Positions 1-7,578 of a DNA stretch of 19,401 nt are shown one piece after another. The stretch comes from JAFGSZ01 sp964492185 (GTDB lineage Bacteria; Bacteroidota; Bacteroidia; Bacteroidales; UBA10428). The DNA lies in contig CAZBJH010000062.1 in the NCBI GenBank assembly GCA_964492185.1, positions 1-19,401 of the forward strand, read 5' to 3'. The position numbers were made by a program, and so were the translations under genes. A model generated the notes under the pieces. That model saw only the letters and a list, made by a program, of their open reading frames with translations. It had not been told where the DNA came from and ran no database searches. Within the stretch, counting starts at the first letter, position 1; every line of letters begins with the position of its first letter.

Positions 1-4
1 AAGT

Positions 5-34
5 GAGCTCAAGAACTTATTTTAAATTGAGCTC
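5..34. repeat. Short inverted repeat near window start
   Basis: GAGCTCAA (5-12) is repeated inverted as TTGAGCTC (27-34) around a 14-base A/T-rich loop. It lies about 160 bases before the SpoIID-family gene. It could be the 3' hairpin of a gene to the left of the window or an operator. There is no T-run directly after it, so it is not a textbook terminator. Confidence 0.35.
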
Positions 35-194
35 TTGAACACCTTTAAAAATTATTAACGTTGTGAAAACTTTTTAAATCCTCAAATACTTTAGTATACC
101 GCGGTTTAAAATGCTCACGCGCCTTGATCTCGAACATTCTGAACAAACACTATGAATTTATTTGCAAACTCAAATTAATACAACATATCATACA

Positions 195-1352
195 ATGTCT
201 CGAAAAACAGTTATTTTCATAAACTTGCTCATTTTGGGCATTTCATTGCAGGCACAGGACATCAGGGTGAAACTGTTTCATTATTACCCGGTGACGGAAG
301 CCGTATATTCGATCAGTGAAGGACAGTATAAATTTACAGCCGACGGTGAATTTTTTTCTGTTTTCAAAAAGGGTAATGTTTTTCATCTGACTGTTGAAAA
401 AGGTCTGATCGCGGTAAGGGACAAACAAAAACTCATAGGTAAATTTGAAGAAGTAAGCTTCAATGCGATCAAAGAAGTTAGTTATGGTATGATACGGCCT
501 GTGACACCTTCTCTTGACACCCGGCTATACGATGATGATATGGAAATCAGTGTAAAAAACAATCAACTACAGATCATTAATAAGGTAGATCTGGAAAAAT
601 ACATTGCCGGTGTGATCGAGAGTGAGGGAGGCCCCAATGCCCCGGCAGAATACTATAAAGCCCAGGCAGTCCTGATAAGAACTTTCGCGATAAAAAATAT
701 GTTCAAACATGCCGGCGAGGGTTTTAACTTGTGCGACGGCGTTCACTGCCAGGCCTATAAAAGTAAAAGCCGGCTAAATGATTCTATTTATGAGGCCACA
801 CTGGCAACAGCAGGTGAAGTGCTTGCAGATACTGATTCCAACCTGATCATGGCAAGCTATCACGCCAACTGCGGAGGCCAGACAAACACCGCTGAAAACT
901 ACTGGCAAAAATCACTTCCTTATCTTGTTTCCGTGAATGATCCCTTTTGCAAAAACGGAAAACATGCTTACTGGGAAAAAACAATGCCCCTGAATAAATG
1001 GACAGAATACCTTATCAACCGGAGTGTTGACGTGTTTGAGATCAACAAGGTCGATAATTTTACCTTTTATCAGAAAAACAGGGCCAGGTATTATACAACA
1101 GGAAATATACGCGTACCCCTGCGTTCCATTCGCGAGGACTTTGACCTGAAGTCTACTTTTTTTTCAGTTGTTCAGAATGACAACAGCATAAAGATAAAAG
1201 GAAGAGGATACGGGCATGGTATAGGCTTGTGCCAGGAAGGCGCAATTGAAATGGCCCGCGTTGGTTATTGTTATATTGATATTCTTCATTTCTATTATAA
1301 AGATGTACATCTTACTGATTACAGAACACTGGATCTCAAAAATTATCATTAA
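195..1352 (+). CDS. SpoIID/LytB-domain secreted protein, putative peptidoglycan lytic transglycosylase
   Basis: The 385-residue product begins with a signal peptide (residues 1 to about 21, hydrophobic core INLLILGISL). ATG 195 was preferred to an in-frame TTG at 162 because it places the signal peptide at the N-terminus. The SpoIID domain follows: a Y-I-A-G-V-I-E-S-E segment whose E144 aligns with the family catalytic Glu, then KAQAVLIRTFA, the HANCGGQT segment (His/Cys region that binds zinc in characterised SpoIID), and the C-terminal GRGYGHGIGLCQEGA motif. Characterised SpoIID cleaves glycan strands stripped of stem peptides. In a non-sporulating Bacteroidota member this is inferred to be periplasmic or surface wall remodelling rather than engulfment. 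The gene is convergent with the lipoprotein gene that follows. The family call is strong; enzymatic activity is inferred from motif retention. Confidence 0.9.
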   Translation: MSRKTVIFINLLILGISLQAQDIRVKLFHYYPVTEAVYSISEGQYKFTADGEFFSVFKKGNVFHLTVEKGLIAVRDKQKLIGKFEEVSFNAIKEVSYGMIRPVTPSLDTRLYDDDMEISVKNNQLQIINKVDLEKYIAGVIESEGGPNAPAEYYKAQAVLIRTFAIKNMFKHAGEGFNLCDGVHCQAYKSKSRLNDSIYEATLATAGEVLADTDSNLIMASYHANCGGQTNTAENYWQKSLPYLVSVNDPFCKNGKHAYWEKTMPLNKWTEYLINRSVDVFEINKVDNFTFYQKNRARYYTTGNIRVPLRSIREDFDLKSTFFSVVQNDNSIKIKGRGYGHGIGLCQEGAIEMARVGYCYIDILHFYYKDVHLTDYRTLDLKNYH

Positions 1353-1362
1353 TGATGAAAGA

Positions 1363-1407
1363 ACCGGATAATATGAAACCAGAAGACCCGGGCATACTAT
1401 TTCCGGT
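1363..1407. repeat. Imperfect inverted repeat between convergent genes
   Basis: ACCGGA (1363-1368) pairs with TCCGGT (1402-1407), and the flanking A/T bases extend the pairing partly. It sits between the stop codons of two convergent genes, where a bidirectional terminator would be expected. The loop is large and no clean T-run follows, so this is only a weak terminator candidate. Confidence 0.25.
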
Positions 1408-1437
1408 TAGTATTTCCCGTCCGGATAAAAAAACTTC

Positions 1438-2193
1438 TCAGTCCACCTTCACCAGCCTCCCGGATGATGACAATTCATTAATAAAAACTTCAGGATCGCC
1501 TGTATAATATACATTACCGGAATTATATAAAGAAACATTCAAATTTTCAGTGGCGGTAACGTGAAAGTCACCTGTCGAATTATGCTTAACAGAAGTATTA
1601 CGCCCGTACAGGCTGTCAGCCCTGATGACGGTCCCTTTATAGCCATGCAGATCAACATTGTCAGCCACTCCCCTGAAACGATATACACCGAAAGTATTAT
1701 AATGAGTGTAAAAAAGGAAATTGTGGCAATCAACTTCAACGTCAGTTTCAGCCATCCGGGCTGTTGCAGCAATACAAAAATTTCCGGTCACCGGTTTAAG
1801 GGTTTTTACAAATGCAGGTTCATTGATATATATGGTTTTCAGTATTGTATAATGTATCACTACCCGTACACGCTTTTCTGACGGATGAAGAAAAGCACAA
1901 CTATTGCCACTGCTCAGCAAAAGTACACTATCCTGCACACCGGGGGTCAACTTATCAATAACATTTTCACCTGCCTTTATCACGATCCGGTCAATTGTAT
2001 CCTTTAATAAAAAAACATCAAATATATCATTGATCTCCATGATCATAAAAGGATCGACATAATATGACAATTCGGTTTCCTTTCCGTAATTCAGCGGGCA
2101 ATAGCTATCCTCACATGAAGATAATACCATTAGCAGGGAAAAACCAATTGCTACTGTATTTACAATAATACTTTTTATATATGAACTCTTCAT
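1438..2193 (-). CDS. Head-GIN-domain (DUF2807-like) lipoprotein
   Basis: A 251-residue protein with a lipoprotein signal peptide: hydrophobic segment from about residue 9 to 24, then the lipobox L24-S25-S26-C27, so Cys27 should be lipidated. ATG 2193 was chosen over a TTG two codons upstream. The rest resembles the head-GIN/DUF2807 family common in Bacteroidota: an opening about an extended strand domain of the IFDVFLLKDT type, then repeated short strands rich in Asn, Ser, Gly and Thr (SGDFHVTATENLNVSLYNSG-like pattern) that predict a right-handed beta-helix. It starts 10 bases after the stop of the PagL-like gene, so the two are probably cotranscribed. Family function is not established; an envelope scaffold or adhesin-like role is only a guess. 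The sequence is divergent, so family assignment is good but not certain. Confidence 0.75.
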   Translation of the reverse strand: MKSSYIKSIIVNTVAIGFSLLMVLSSCEDSYCPLNYGKETELSYYVDPFMIMEINDIFDVFLLKDTIDRIVIKAGENVIDKLTPGVQDSVLLLSSGNSCAFLHPSEKRVRVVIHYTILKTIYINEPAFVKTLKPVTGNFCIAATARMAETDVEVDCHNFLFYTHYNTFGVYRFRGVADNVDLHGYKGTVIRADSLYGRNTSVKHNSTGDFHVTATENLNVSLYNSGNVYYTGDPEVFINELSSSGRLVKVD

Positions 2194-2203
2194 CCTCAAT
2201 CAG

Positions 2204-3355
2204 TTACCATGTATAACCAACACCCCATTCAACAAAATCAGCAACAGCATGATGGGATTTCAGGCTTATATTCAATAAAATATTATCATTTATCCTGTAG
2301 CGTAATCCCACACGGTTATATACGGGTGTAATATAATAATACTGTTTGTACAAATAATATCCTGCCTGTATCAACATAGACAGGCGGTTATAATATATAG
2401 CGCCTCCGATATGCAAGCCTGCCCTGAACAGGTCGCCAGGCTTTGCCTCTTTATTATCATGTTCAGCCATTGCCTTACGAATGGAACTATTATAAAAAAA
2501 GTCCGCCCCGCCCCCGGCTGAAAATTTATGACTCAGAATCCGGTCGTAATGCAATGACAGACTTGATGCAAAATAATACCGGTCAGCAAGATCATCAAAG
2601 GTCTTACATCCGGCTGAATAAATAATGCTGTAACGGTTCTTCTTTGTGATTTCCGGCAATTCCGGCATTACAGGTTGCTGACCTGCATCATTTATTTTAT
2701 AAGCCAGTCCCAGTGATGTCGTAACCAGATTTATCCCAAGGTTTGGCGACTTCAGCTTTCCGTTGGAATAATGCTGCATATTAAGATCCCCGCTTATCTC
2801 AAGTTTGTCCGTAAGCCGGTAAATTAACCCACCGCTAAAACGGACAAATACGTTCAGATTTGAACTGATAGCATTGTTCATAGGATTTTCCGCCGGTTCA
2901 AATGTTTTGTTAAGATATGACAAACCCAATGAGATCGCGTAGTTAACGGATAACCTGTCCCGTGCAATAAACGGTGCCTTAAAAAAGCCGTATAATGAAT
3001 GTCCCGTACCATAAACCTTAGTATTTCCAAGTTGTGACCAGTTATAGCCAATGCCGTAACGGGGATATCTATAGAGCTGTTCCCAATATCCAGCTCCATT
3101 GGTGGCTCTTACAAGGCAAAGGTCAATTCCCCTGACAGCATCTGTGATACTATATTGTATCGATTTGTGATGGGGTGTAACCACTCCGTAATGCATCCTG
3201 CCTGCGACCATAAGACTTTTTAGCTCACGGTCACCGGCATATGCAGAACCAGGTATATGAGAAAAGCATATGAATAAAAATATAGAAATCCTGAATAATT
3301 TCACTATCTTTTGTAATTTACATTTAACCTGTTTAGCCTGTTTCCGAAATTCCAT
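2204..3355 (-). CDS. PagL-like outer-membrane beta-barrel (annotated in this phylum as acyloxyacyl hydrolase)
   Basis: A 383-residue protein with a signal peptide ending near SAYA (residue 40) and a C-terminal aromatic residue (W383), as in outer-membrane barrels. Many short amphipathic strands follow. The segment H195-Y-S197-N-G-K-L-K-S-P-N-L-G-I-N209 aligns with the active-site stretch of lipid A 3-O-deacylase PagL, which carries a His-Ser-Glu triad. His and Ser are kept, but the Glu position (His+14) is Asn209. A second His/Glu-bearing motif lies at the C-terminus (H368-H369 ... E376-W-G-V-G-Y). At 383 residues it is roughly twice the size of PagL, suggesting an extra barrel half. ATG 3355 was chosen over a TTG one codon upstream. 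It is the first gene of the unit with the downstream lipoprotein. Lipid A or another acyl substrate is possible; activity is uncertain because of the triad change. Confidence 0.75.
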   Translation of the reverse strand: MEFRKQAKQVKCKLQKIVKLFRISIFLFICFSHIPGSAYAGDRELKSLMVAGRMHYGVVTPHHKSIQYSITDAVRGIDLCLVRATNGAGYWEQLYRYPRYGIGYNWSQLGNTKVYGTGHSLYGFFKAPFIARDRLSVNYAISLGLSYLNKTFEPAENPMNNAISSNLNVFVRFSGGLIYRLTDKLEISGDLNMQHYSNGKLKSPNLGINLVTTSLGLAYKINDAGQQPVMPELPEITKKNRYSIIYSAGCKTFDDLADRYYFASSLSLHYDRILSHKFSAGGGADFFYNSSIRKAMAEHDNKEAKPGDLFRAGLHIGGAIYYNRLSMLIQAGYYLYKQYYYITPVYNRVGLRYRINDNILLNISLKSHHAVADFVEWGVGYTW

Positions 3356-3432
3356 CAATATTACTAAAATTATGGAATTTCATACTCATATAAATTAATT
3401 AAACCTTACAAGTTAAACATTTTGACTACATA

Positions 3433-3666
3433 GGGTTTGCTGAAAAAGTCTGTAGCGCATCAGATACAAGGCGGCAAAGCGAAGCTGTATAAGAATACCG
3501 CGAGCTGCAGCCAACGCGGTAGATGATGTGCTACAGACTAACGAAATATTATCCTTAAATAAATGCAAAGGATTTTAGTAATATGAGTTAAAACCTTGCA
3601 CATAACAAACAATTAGTTGCTGTATTGTACTGATTATTAATCCATTTCGTGTTTTTCAGCAGACCC
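3433..3666. mobile_element. Miniature inverted-repeat transposable element (MITE-like), 234 bp
   Basis: The left end GGGTTTGCTGAAAAA (3433-3447) and right end TTTTTCAGCAGACCC (3652-3666) are inverted repeats matching at 14 of 15 positions. The 6-bp sequence TACATA lies directly outside both ends (3427-3432 and 3667-3672), as expected for a target-site duplication. A further inverted pair, ACGAAAT (3541-3547) and ATTTCGT (3644-3650), lies inside. No open reading frame for a transposase is present, so the element would be non-autonomous and mobilised by a transposase elsewhere. It sits between the barrel gene and the gldF promoter and interrupts neither. The parent insertion-sequence family was not determined. 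Confidence 0.7.
3447..3539. repeat. Palindromic 93-bp element nested in the left arm of the MITE
   Basis: AGTCTGTAGCGCATCA (3447-3462) is repeated inverted as TGATGTGCTACAGACT (3524-3539), 15 of 16 matches. Inside is a second perfect hairpin, TACCGCG (3496-3502) with CGCGGTA (3515-3521). The block is GC-rich compared with its A/T-rich surroundings. Leaving it out restores a longer match between the outer element's two arms (GGGTYTGCTGAAAAA followed by ACGAAAT), so it looks like a later insertion. It could instead be a structural part of one element. Confidence 0.55.
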
Positions 3667-3747
3667 TACATATCGAAAACTGAAGCATCAGCCCGGCAAA
3701 GTTAATATGCAGGTAAAAACAGTTATGAAATATAATAACCAGGAAGA

Positions 3748-3776
3748 TTTCGGGTTAAAAAAATAATGTATTTTTG
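3748..3776 (+). promoter_or_regulatory. Putative Bacteroidota-type promoter for gldF
   Basis: TATTTTTG (3769-3776) fits the Bacteroidota -7 consensus TAnnTTTG exactly. A TTTC (3748-3751) lies 17 bases upstream in place of the -33 TTTG. Transcription would start near 3783, giving a leader of about 20 bases before ATG 3802. The box lies outside the adjacent miniature element. Confidence 0.5.
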
Positions 3777-3801
3777 AACTTCATTACAAAAAAAACAGCC
3801 T

Positions 3802-4533
3802 ATGTCGACATTGTATCTAAGGGAGATCAACAGTTTCTTCAGTTCACTAACCGGATATATTGTTATTCTTATTTTTCTTACGGTGAATGGATTATTTTTA
3901 TGGGTATTCCCTGGTGAAATGAATGTTCTTGATAGTGGTTATGCTTCTCTGGATACACTGTTCATGATCGCTCCCTGGATATTCCTTTTTCTTATCCCTG
4001 CAATTACCATGCGTACTTTTTCAGATGAGAACAAGTCGGGAACCATGGAATTACTGTTTACAAGGCCACTGACCGATCTGCAAATAGTTTTGGGGAAATA
4101 CCTTGCTGCCCTGACTCTTATTGCTATTGCCCTGATCCCCACATTGCTGTATTTTCTGTCGGTCTTCATACTGGGAAATCCGGCAGGTAATATCGATACC
4201 GGAGGTACCTGGGGATCATTTATCGGATTGTTTTTCCTGGCAGCAATATATGCCGGTATCGGGATTTTTTGTTCAGCCATAACTAACAACATGATCGTGT
4301 CCTTTCTTCTGGCAGTTGTTATTTCAGCTTTTATGTATATCGGCTTCGAACTGATCAGTTCATTCGTATATTCCAACAGAACAGGAACATTCATTCTTGA
4401 TCTTGGTATTAATGAACATTATAAATCTATCAGCAGGGGTGTTATTGACAGTCGCGACATTATATATTACCTGGCTGTGATCACATTGTTCATCCTGGGA
4501 ACAAGGACAAAACTCAGCAGCAGAAGATGGTAA
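3802..4533 (+). CDS. gldF: Gliding-motility-type ABC transporter permease GldF
   Basis: A 243-residue inner-membrane protein with about six hydrophobic segments (near residues 15-35, 48-68, 95-118, 133-155, 160-185 and 216-236). The loop with FSDENKSGTMELLFTRPLTD is the typical ABC-2 permease coupling region and closely resembles GldF, as does the N-terminal LYLREINSFFSSLTGYI. GldF works with GldG and the ATPase GldA; in Flavobacterium this transporter supports gliding, though its cargo is unknown. gldG follows after 34 bases. No ATPase gene lies next to it; in Flavobacterium gldA is also separate. The homologue alone does not prove gliding, since non-motile Bacteroidota carry it too. The start ATG sits about 20 bases after a plausible transcription start. 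Confidence 0.9.
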   Translation: MSTLYLREINSFFSSLTGYIVILIFLTVNGLFLWVFPGEMNVLDSGYASLDTLFMIAPWIFLFLIPAITMRTFSDENKSGTMELLFTRPLTDLQIVLGKYLAALTLIAIALIPTLLYFLSVFILGNPAGNIDTGGTWGSFIGLFFLAAIYAGIGIFCSAITNNMIVSFLLAVVISAFMYIGFELISSFVYSNRTGTFILDLGINEHYKSISRGVIDSRDIIYYLAVITLFILGTRTKLSSRRW

Positions 4534-4567
4534 TAATTACCATGAACATAAAAATCAAAGCTTTACT

Positions 4568-6280
4568 ATGAGCAGAAAAAAACAAAAACGAAAAGATATT
4601 ACACAACTGGGGCTTTCAGCATTGATAGTGATCCTCATAATATATATTTCCCAAACGGCTTTTTTCCGGATCGATCTTACTGAAGAGAAACGTTACACCC
4701 TTGCCGGTCCCACTAAAGAAATACTCGGTGATCTTGAGGACATTGTTTTTATCAGGATATACCTTAAAGGTGACCTTAATATCCCTTTTGAGAACTTTCG
4801 AAAAAACATACAGGAAACCCTCGATGAGTTCCGGGTATACGCCGGGGAAAACCTGCAGTATGAATTTGTGAATCCCTTTGAAGAACTTACGCAACGCGAG
4901 CAAAATGAGAGGCTGACCGAATTATATGATAAAGGGCTTCAACCAACAAATATTCATTCACGCGACAAAGAAGGCGGCATTTCAGAAAAAATCATCATTC
5001 CCGGTGCACTGATCGTTTATAAAAACATTGAAGTTCCGGTCAACCTGCTTAAAAATAATCCCGGCTATTCTGCCGAGCAGAATATCAATAATTCTATCGA
5101 ATCATTGGAATACGAATTCATAAGCGTGATAAACACTCTTTCCGGTGAAAAAACAGATAAAATTGCTTTTGTTGAAGGCCATGGTGAATTAAATGAAATG
5201 CAAACAGGAGATATTACAAGGGGCCTGGCCAATTTTTACCAGGTTGATCGTGGTCAGATAAACGGGAAACCCGGGATTCTGGACGAGTATAAAGCAGTTA
5301 TCATTGCCCGGCCCACGGAAAAATTCAGCGAACAGGATAAATATGTTATAGATCAATACATAATGAGAGGTGGCAAGGTATTGTGGTTCATTGACCCTGT
5401 AAATGCCCATCCTGACAGCCTGGCACTGGGAACAACCGTTGCGTTGCCTTATCAATTGAATATAAGCGACCAGTTGTTTCGTTATGGTATAAGACTTAAT
5501 GCCGATCTGTTGCAGGATATCAACTGCAGCGTGATCCCGGTAAATACGGCAATGCCGGGTAACCCCCCGAAGTTTGTACCCGCCCCGTGGCTTTATTACC
5601 CCCTGCTGGAGCCATCGGATAACCATCCGGTAACGAAAAATCTCAGCCGGGTTAAATCCGCCTTTGTCAGTTCGATAGATACTATTGAAGCACGTGGCAA
5701 AGTGAAGAAAACAGTGCTCCTCAGGACATCTGCTTCAACAAAAAAAGTAAGCCTGCCGGCAATGATAAGCCTGCAGGAAATACAAAACAGTCCCGATCCG
5801 GCAAGCTTTGACAATCCTTATCAATCTGCTGCTGTTCTGCTTGAAGGTATTTTTGATTCGAACTTCAGGAACAGGGATCCCGGACAATACATTGATGACG
5901 AGACCGTTGATTTTATGGAAAGCAGCTCTTTCAACCGTATGCTGGTTGTATCTGACGGTGATATTATCAGGAATGATGTTCAACAGACAGCTGAAGGTAC
6001 CCGCATCTTTGAACTTGGATATGACCGTTTTACCCGGAGAAACTATGCAAATAAGGATTTCGTGGTAAATGCCGTTAATTACCTGACTGATCAACAGGGG
6101 ATCATTCAGCTGCGTTCAAGAGAGTTCAGGCTGAGGTTGCTGGACAAGACAAAAATTATGAAACAACGCCTGACCTGGCAAATCATCAATGTTGCAGGAC
6201 CTGCATTACTGATAATTATCATCGGGGTAATGTTTAATCTGTACCGGCAACGAAAATATGCAGCTAAACTGAAAAGTTGA
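4568..6280 (+). CDS. gldG: Gliding-motility-associated ABC transporter substrate-binding protein GldG
   Basis: The 570-residue protein has a basic N-terminus (SRKKQKRKD), a transmembrane helix at about residues 12-33, a large extracytoplasmic domain, and a second helix near residues 542-562 followed by a short basic tail (YRQRKYAAKLKS). The FFRIDLTEEKRYTL segment right after the first helix and the KIAFVEGHGELNE segment are typical of GldG and the related ABC-2-associated family. It is predicted to be the periplasm-exposed partner of GldF. It starts 34 bases after gldF and is followed by the DUF4340-like gene, an order seen for such loci in other Bacteroidota. Length is usual for the family. 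The identification is strong; the molecular role remains poorly defined in general. Confidence 0.9.
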   Translation: MSRKKQKRKDITQLGLSALIVILIIYISQTAFFRIDLTEEKRYTLAGPTKEILGDLEDIVFIRIYLKGDLNIPFENFRKNIQETLDEFRVYAGENLQYEFVNPFEELTQREQNERLTELYDKGLQPTNIHSRDKEGGISEKIIIPGALIVYKNIEVPVNLLKNNPGYSAEQNINNSIESLEYEFISVINTLSGEKTDKIAFVEGHGELNEMQTGDITRGLANFYQVDRGQINGKPGILDEYKAVIIARPTEKFSEQDKYVIDQYIMRGGKVLWFIDPVNAHPDSLALGTTVALPYQLNISDQLFRYGIRLNADLLQDINCSVIPVNTAMPGNPPKFVPAPWLYYPLLEPSDNHPVTKNLSRVKSAFVSSIDTIEARGKVKKTVLLRTSASTKKVSLPAMISLQEIQNSPDPASFDNPYQSAAVLLEGIFDSNFRNRDPGQYIDDETVDFMESSSFNRMLVVSDGDIIRNDVQQTAEGTRIFELGYDRFTRRNYANKDFVVNAVNYLTDQQGIIQLRSREFRLRLLDKTKIMKQRLTWQIINVAGPALLIIIIGVMFNLYRQRKYAAKLKS

Positions 6281-6370
6281 GGTTTTACCCAATAACTCAG
6301 TAAAAGGATACACCACACCAATGAAGTATCTGTGAGTTGCGTGGTTTGGGAATTGTTAATAAAACAGAAT

Positions 6371-7351
6371 ATGCGAAAGCAGATATTATTAATTGTTATA
6401 GTTTTTCTGCTGCTGGCCTTTGCAATTTATATCAGCGTGCAAGACCGTAACAGCACACTTGTTTTATCAAGCGATAAGATCAGTATCCGGAAGCCGGAGA
6501 TCATAAGCAGGATAAATATTATTCAAAATAATGACACCCTGGTATTGATCAAAAATAACCATGCATGGCTTGTTAACCACACTCATCCTGCACGTGAGAA
6601 AGCGATAAATGAGATATTAAAAGTATTTTCCCGGTTGGAATACAGTGCACCCGTTTCCAAAAAAGAGTCTGAACAGGCATTGGCAAAATTGAGTGAAGAA
6701 GGAAGGACATTTGAATTTTATAATTCAGAAAAACCAATAAAAAAATACAGGATAACCGGATCAGCAAACGGCAGGTTTATGCAGGCCGGCAACCACCCGG
6801 CACCATTTATATACAATATCCCGGGAAAACCCGATTATGACCTGTTCATATCCTTTCCGCCGGATATGAGCTTCTGGACAAAAAACATACTCATACACTA
6901 TTCACCGGTTCAGATTGCATCAATAGACCTGATCTATCCGGAAAACATGGAAAACAGCATTTCTATCCTTAATCCTTCAGAAGGTGAACCGGCAGTTTAT
7001 CCAGCAGGTTCTGATACTGCCCTTAAACATATTAATAAACAACGTATCCGGGATTATCTTTTCTTCTTTACAAATATTAAATATGAGCCGGTGAGAAATG
7101 AACAACTGAACAATGCTATTCGTACGGTAAACAACAATCCTCCGTTTTTTATCATGACAATAAAAGAACGATCGGGAAGGGAAAATCGGATTACAGGATA
7201 TGAAAAATACATGATGGGCCAGGAAGATAAGAGGGACAGGGACCTGAACCGGTTCTGGGCAGTGACCGGCAAGTCTGAAAAACCTGTTATATTACGATAT
7301 CTCGATATTGACCCTCTGCTTGTAACAAAAAATTATTTTCTAAAAAATTGA
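6371..7351 (+). CDS. DUF4340-like membrane-anchored protein of the gldFG locus
   Basis: A 326-residue protein with one N-terminal transmembrane segment (about residues 5-21, ILLIVIVFLLLAFAIYI) and the rest predicted outside the cytoplasm. ATG 6371 was preferred to a GTG at 6332, because it puts the membrane anchor at the N-terminus. After the anchor the sequence reads like DUF4340: a short beta-rich unit with INIIQNNDTLVLIKNNHAWLVN, then a repeat-like second unit with TFEFYNSEKPIKKYRITG. Proteins of this kind commonly sit directly behind GldG-type genes, which suggests a third component of the same transporter. The gap to gldG is 90 bases. Its role has not been defined and none is claimed here. 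Confidence 0.7.
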   Translation: MRKQILLIVIVFLLLAFAIYISVQDRNSTLVLSSDKISIRKPEIISRINIIQNNDTLVLIKNNHAWLVNHTHPAREKAINEILKVFSRLEYSAPVSKKESEQALAKLSEEGRTFEFYNSEKPIKKYRITGSANGRFMQAGNHPAPFIYNIPGKPDYDLFISFPPDMSFWTKNILIHYSPVQIASIDLIYPENMENSISILNPSEGEPAVYPAGSDTALKHINKQRIRDYLFFFTNIKYEPVRNEQLNNAIRTVNNNPPFFIMTIKERSGRENRITGYEKYMMGQEDKRDRDLNRFWAVTGKSEKPVILRYLDIDPLLVTKNYFLKN

Positions 7352-7578
7352 AATGATCCGGTGTGCTTGTTGGGTTTTTTTTTGTAATATTGATACCCTG
7401 TATTTACCCTGCATTATTCATAAAAATGAATAAGAATTATTTATTATGTTAAAGAACATTAGAATAACAAAATAGAACCGTGCAACTTATTTTTCATAGA
7501 TTTTTATAAATATTACAGCATACAGCCTAAACGCTTTCTTTTATCATTAAAAAGTCTAACAAATAAAATCAATCATAT
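7352..7578. other. Intergenic region upstream of dnaN with an 11-bp tandem repeat
   Basis: This 227-base A/T-rich gap has a run of ten T bases soon after the DUF4340-like gene (around 7374-7383), without a convincing hairpin before it. Next come two back-to-back 11-bp units, TACCCTGTATT (7394-7404) and TACCCTGCATT (7405-7415). TATTTTTC at 7488-7495 resembles a -7 promoter box for dnaN but no good -33 partner was seen. No DnaA-box cluster was found. Confidence 0.4.

Noticed and set aside
162..194. Longer TTG-initiated version of the SpoIID-family protein
   Set aside because: It would add 11 polar residues before the signal peptide; ATG 195 is better placed.
1561..1881. Open frame of 106 codons on the plus strand
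   Set aside because: It lies wholly inside the minus-strand head-GIN lipoprotein gene, has no family resemblance and no export signal; a shadow frame.
3359..3801. CRISPR-like or tandem repeat array
   Set aside because: The repeated segments are inverted pairs with no regular spacer pattern; they are explained by the miniature element.
7352..7578. Chromosome origin beside dnaN
   Set aside because: No dnaA gene and no cluster of DnaA boxes (TTATCCACA-like) was seen.
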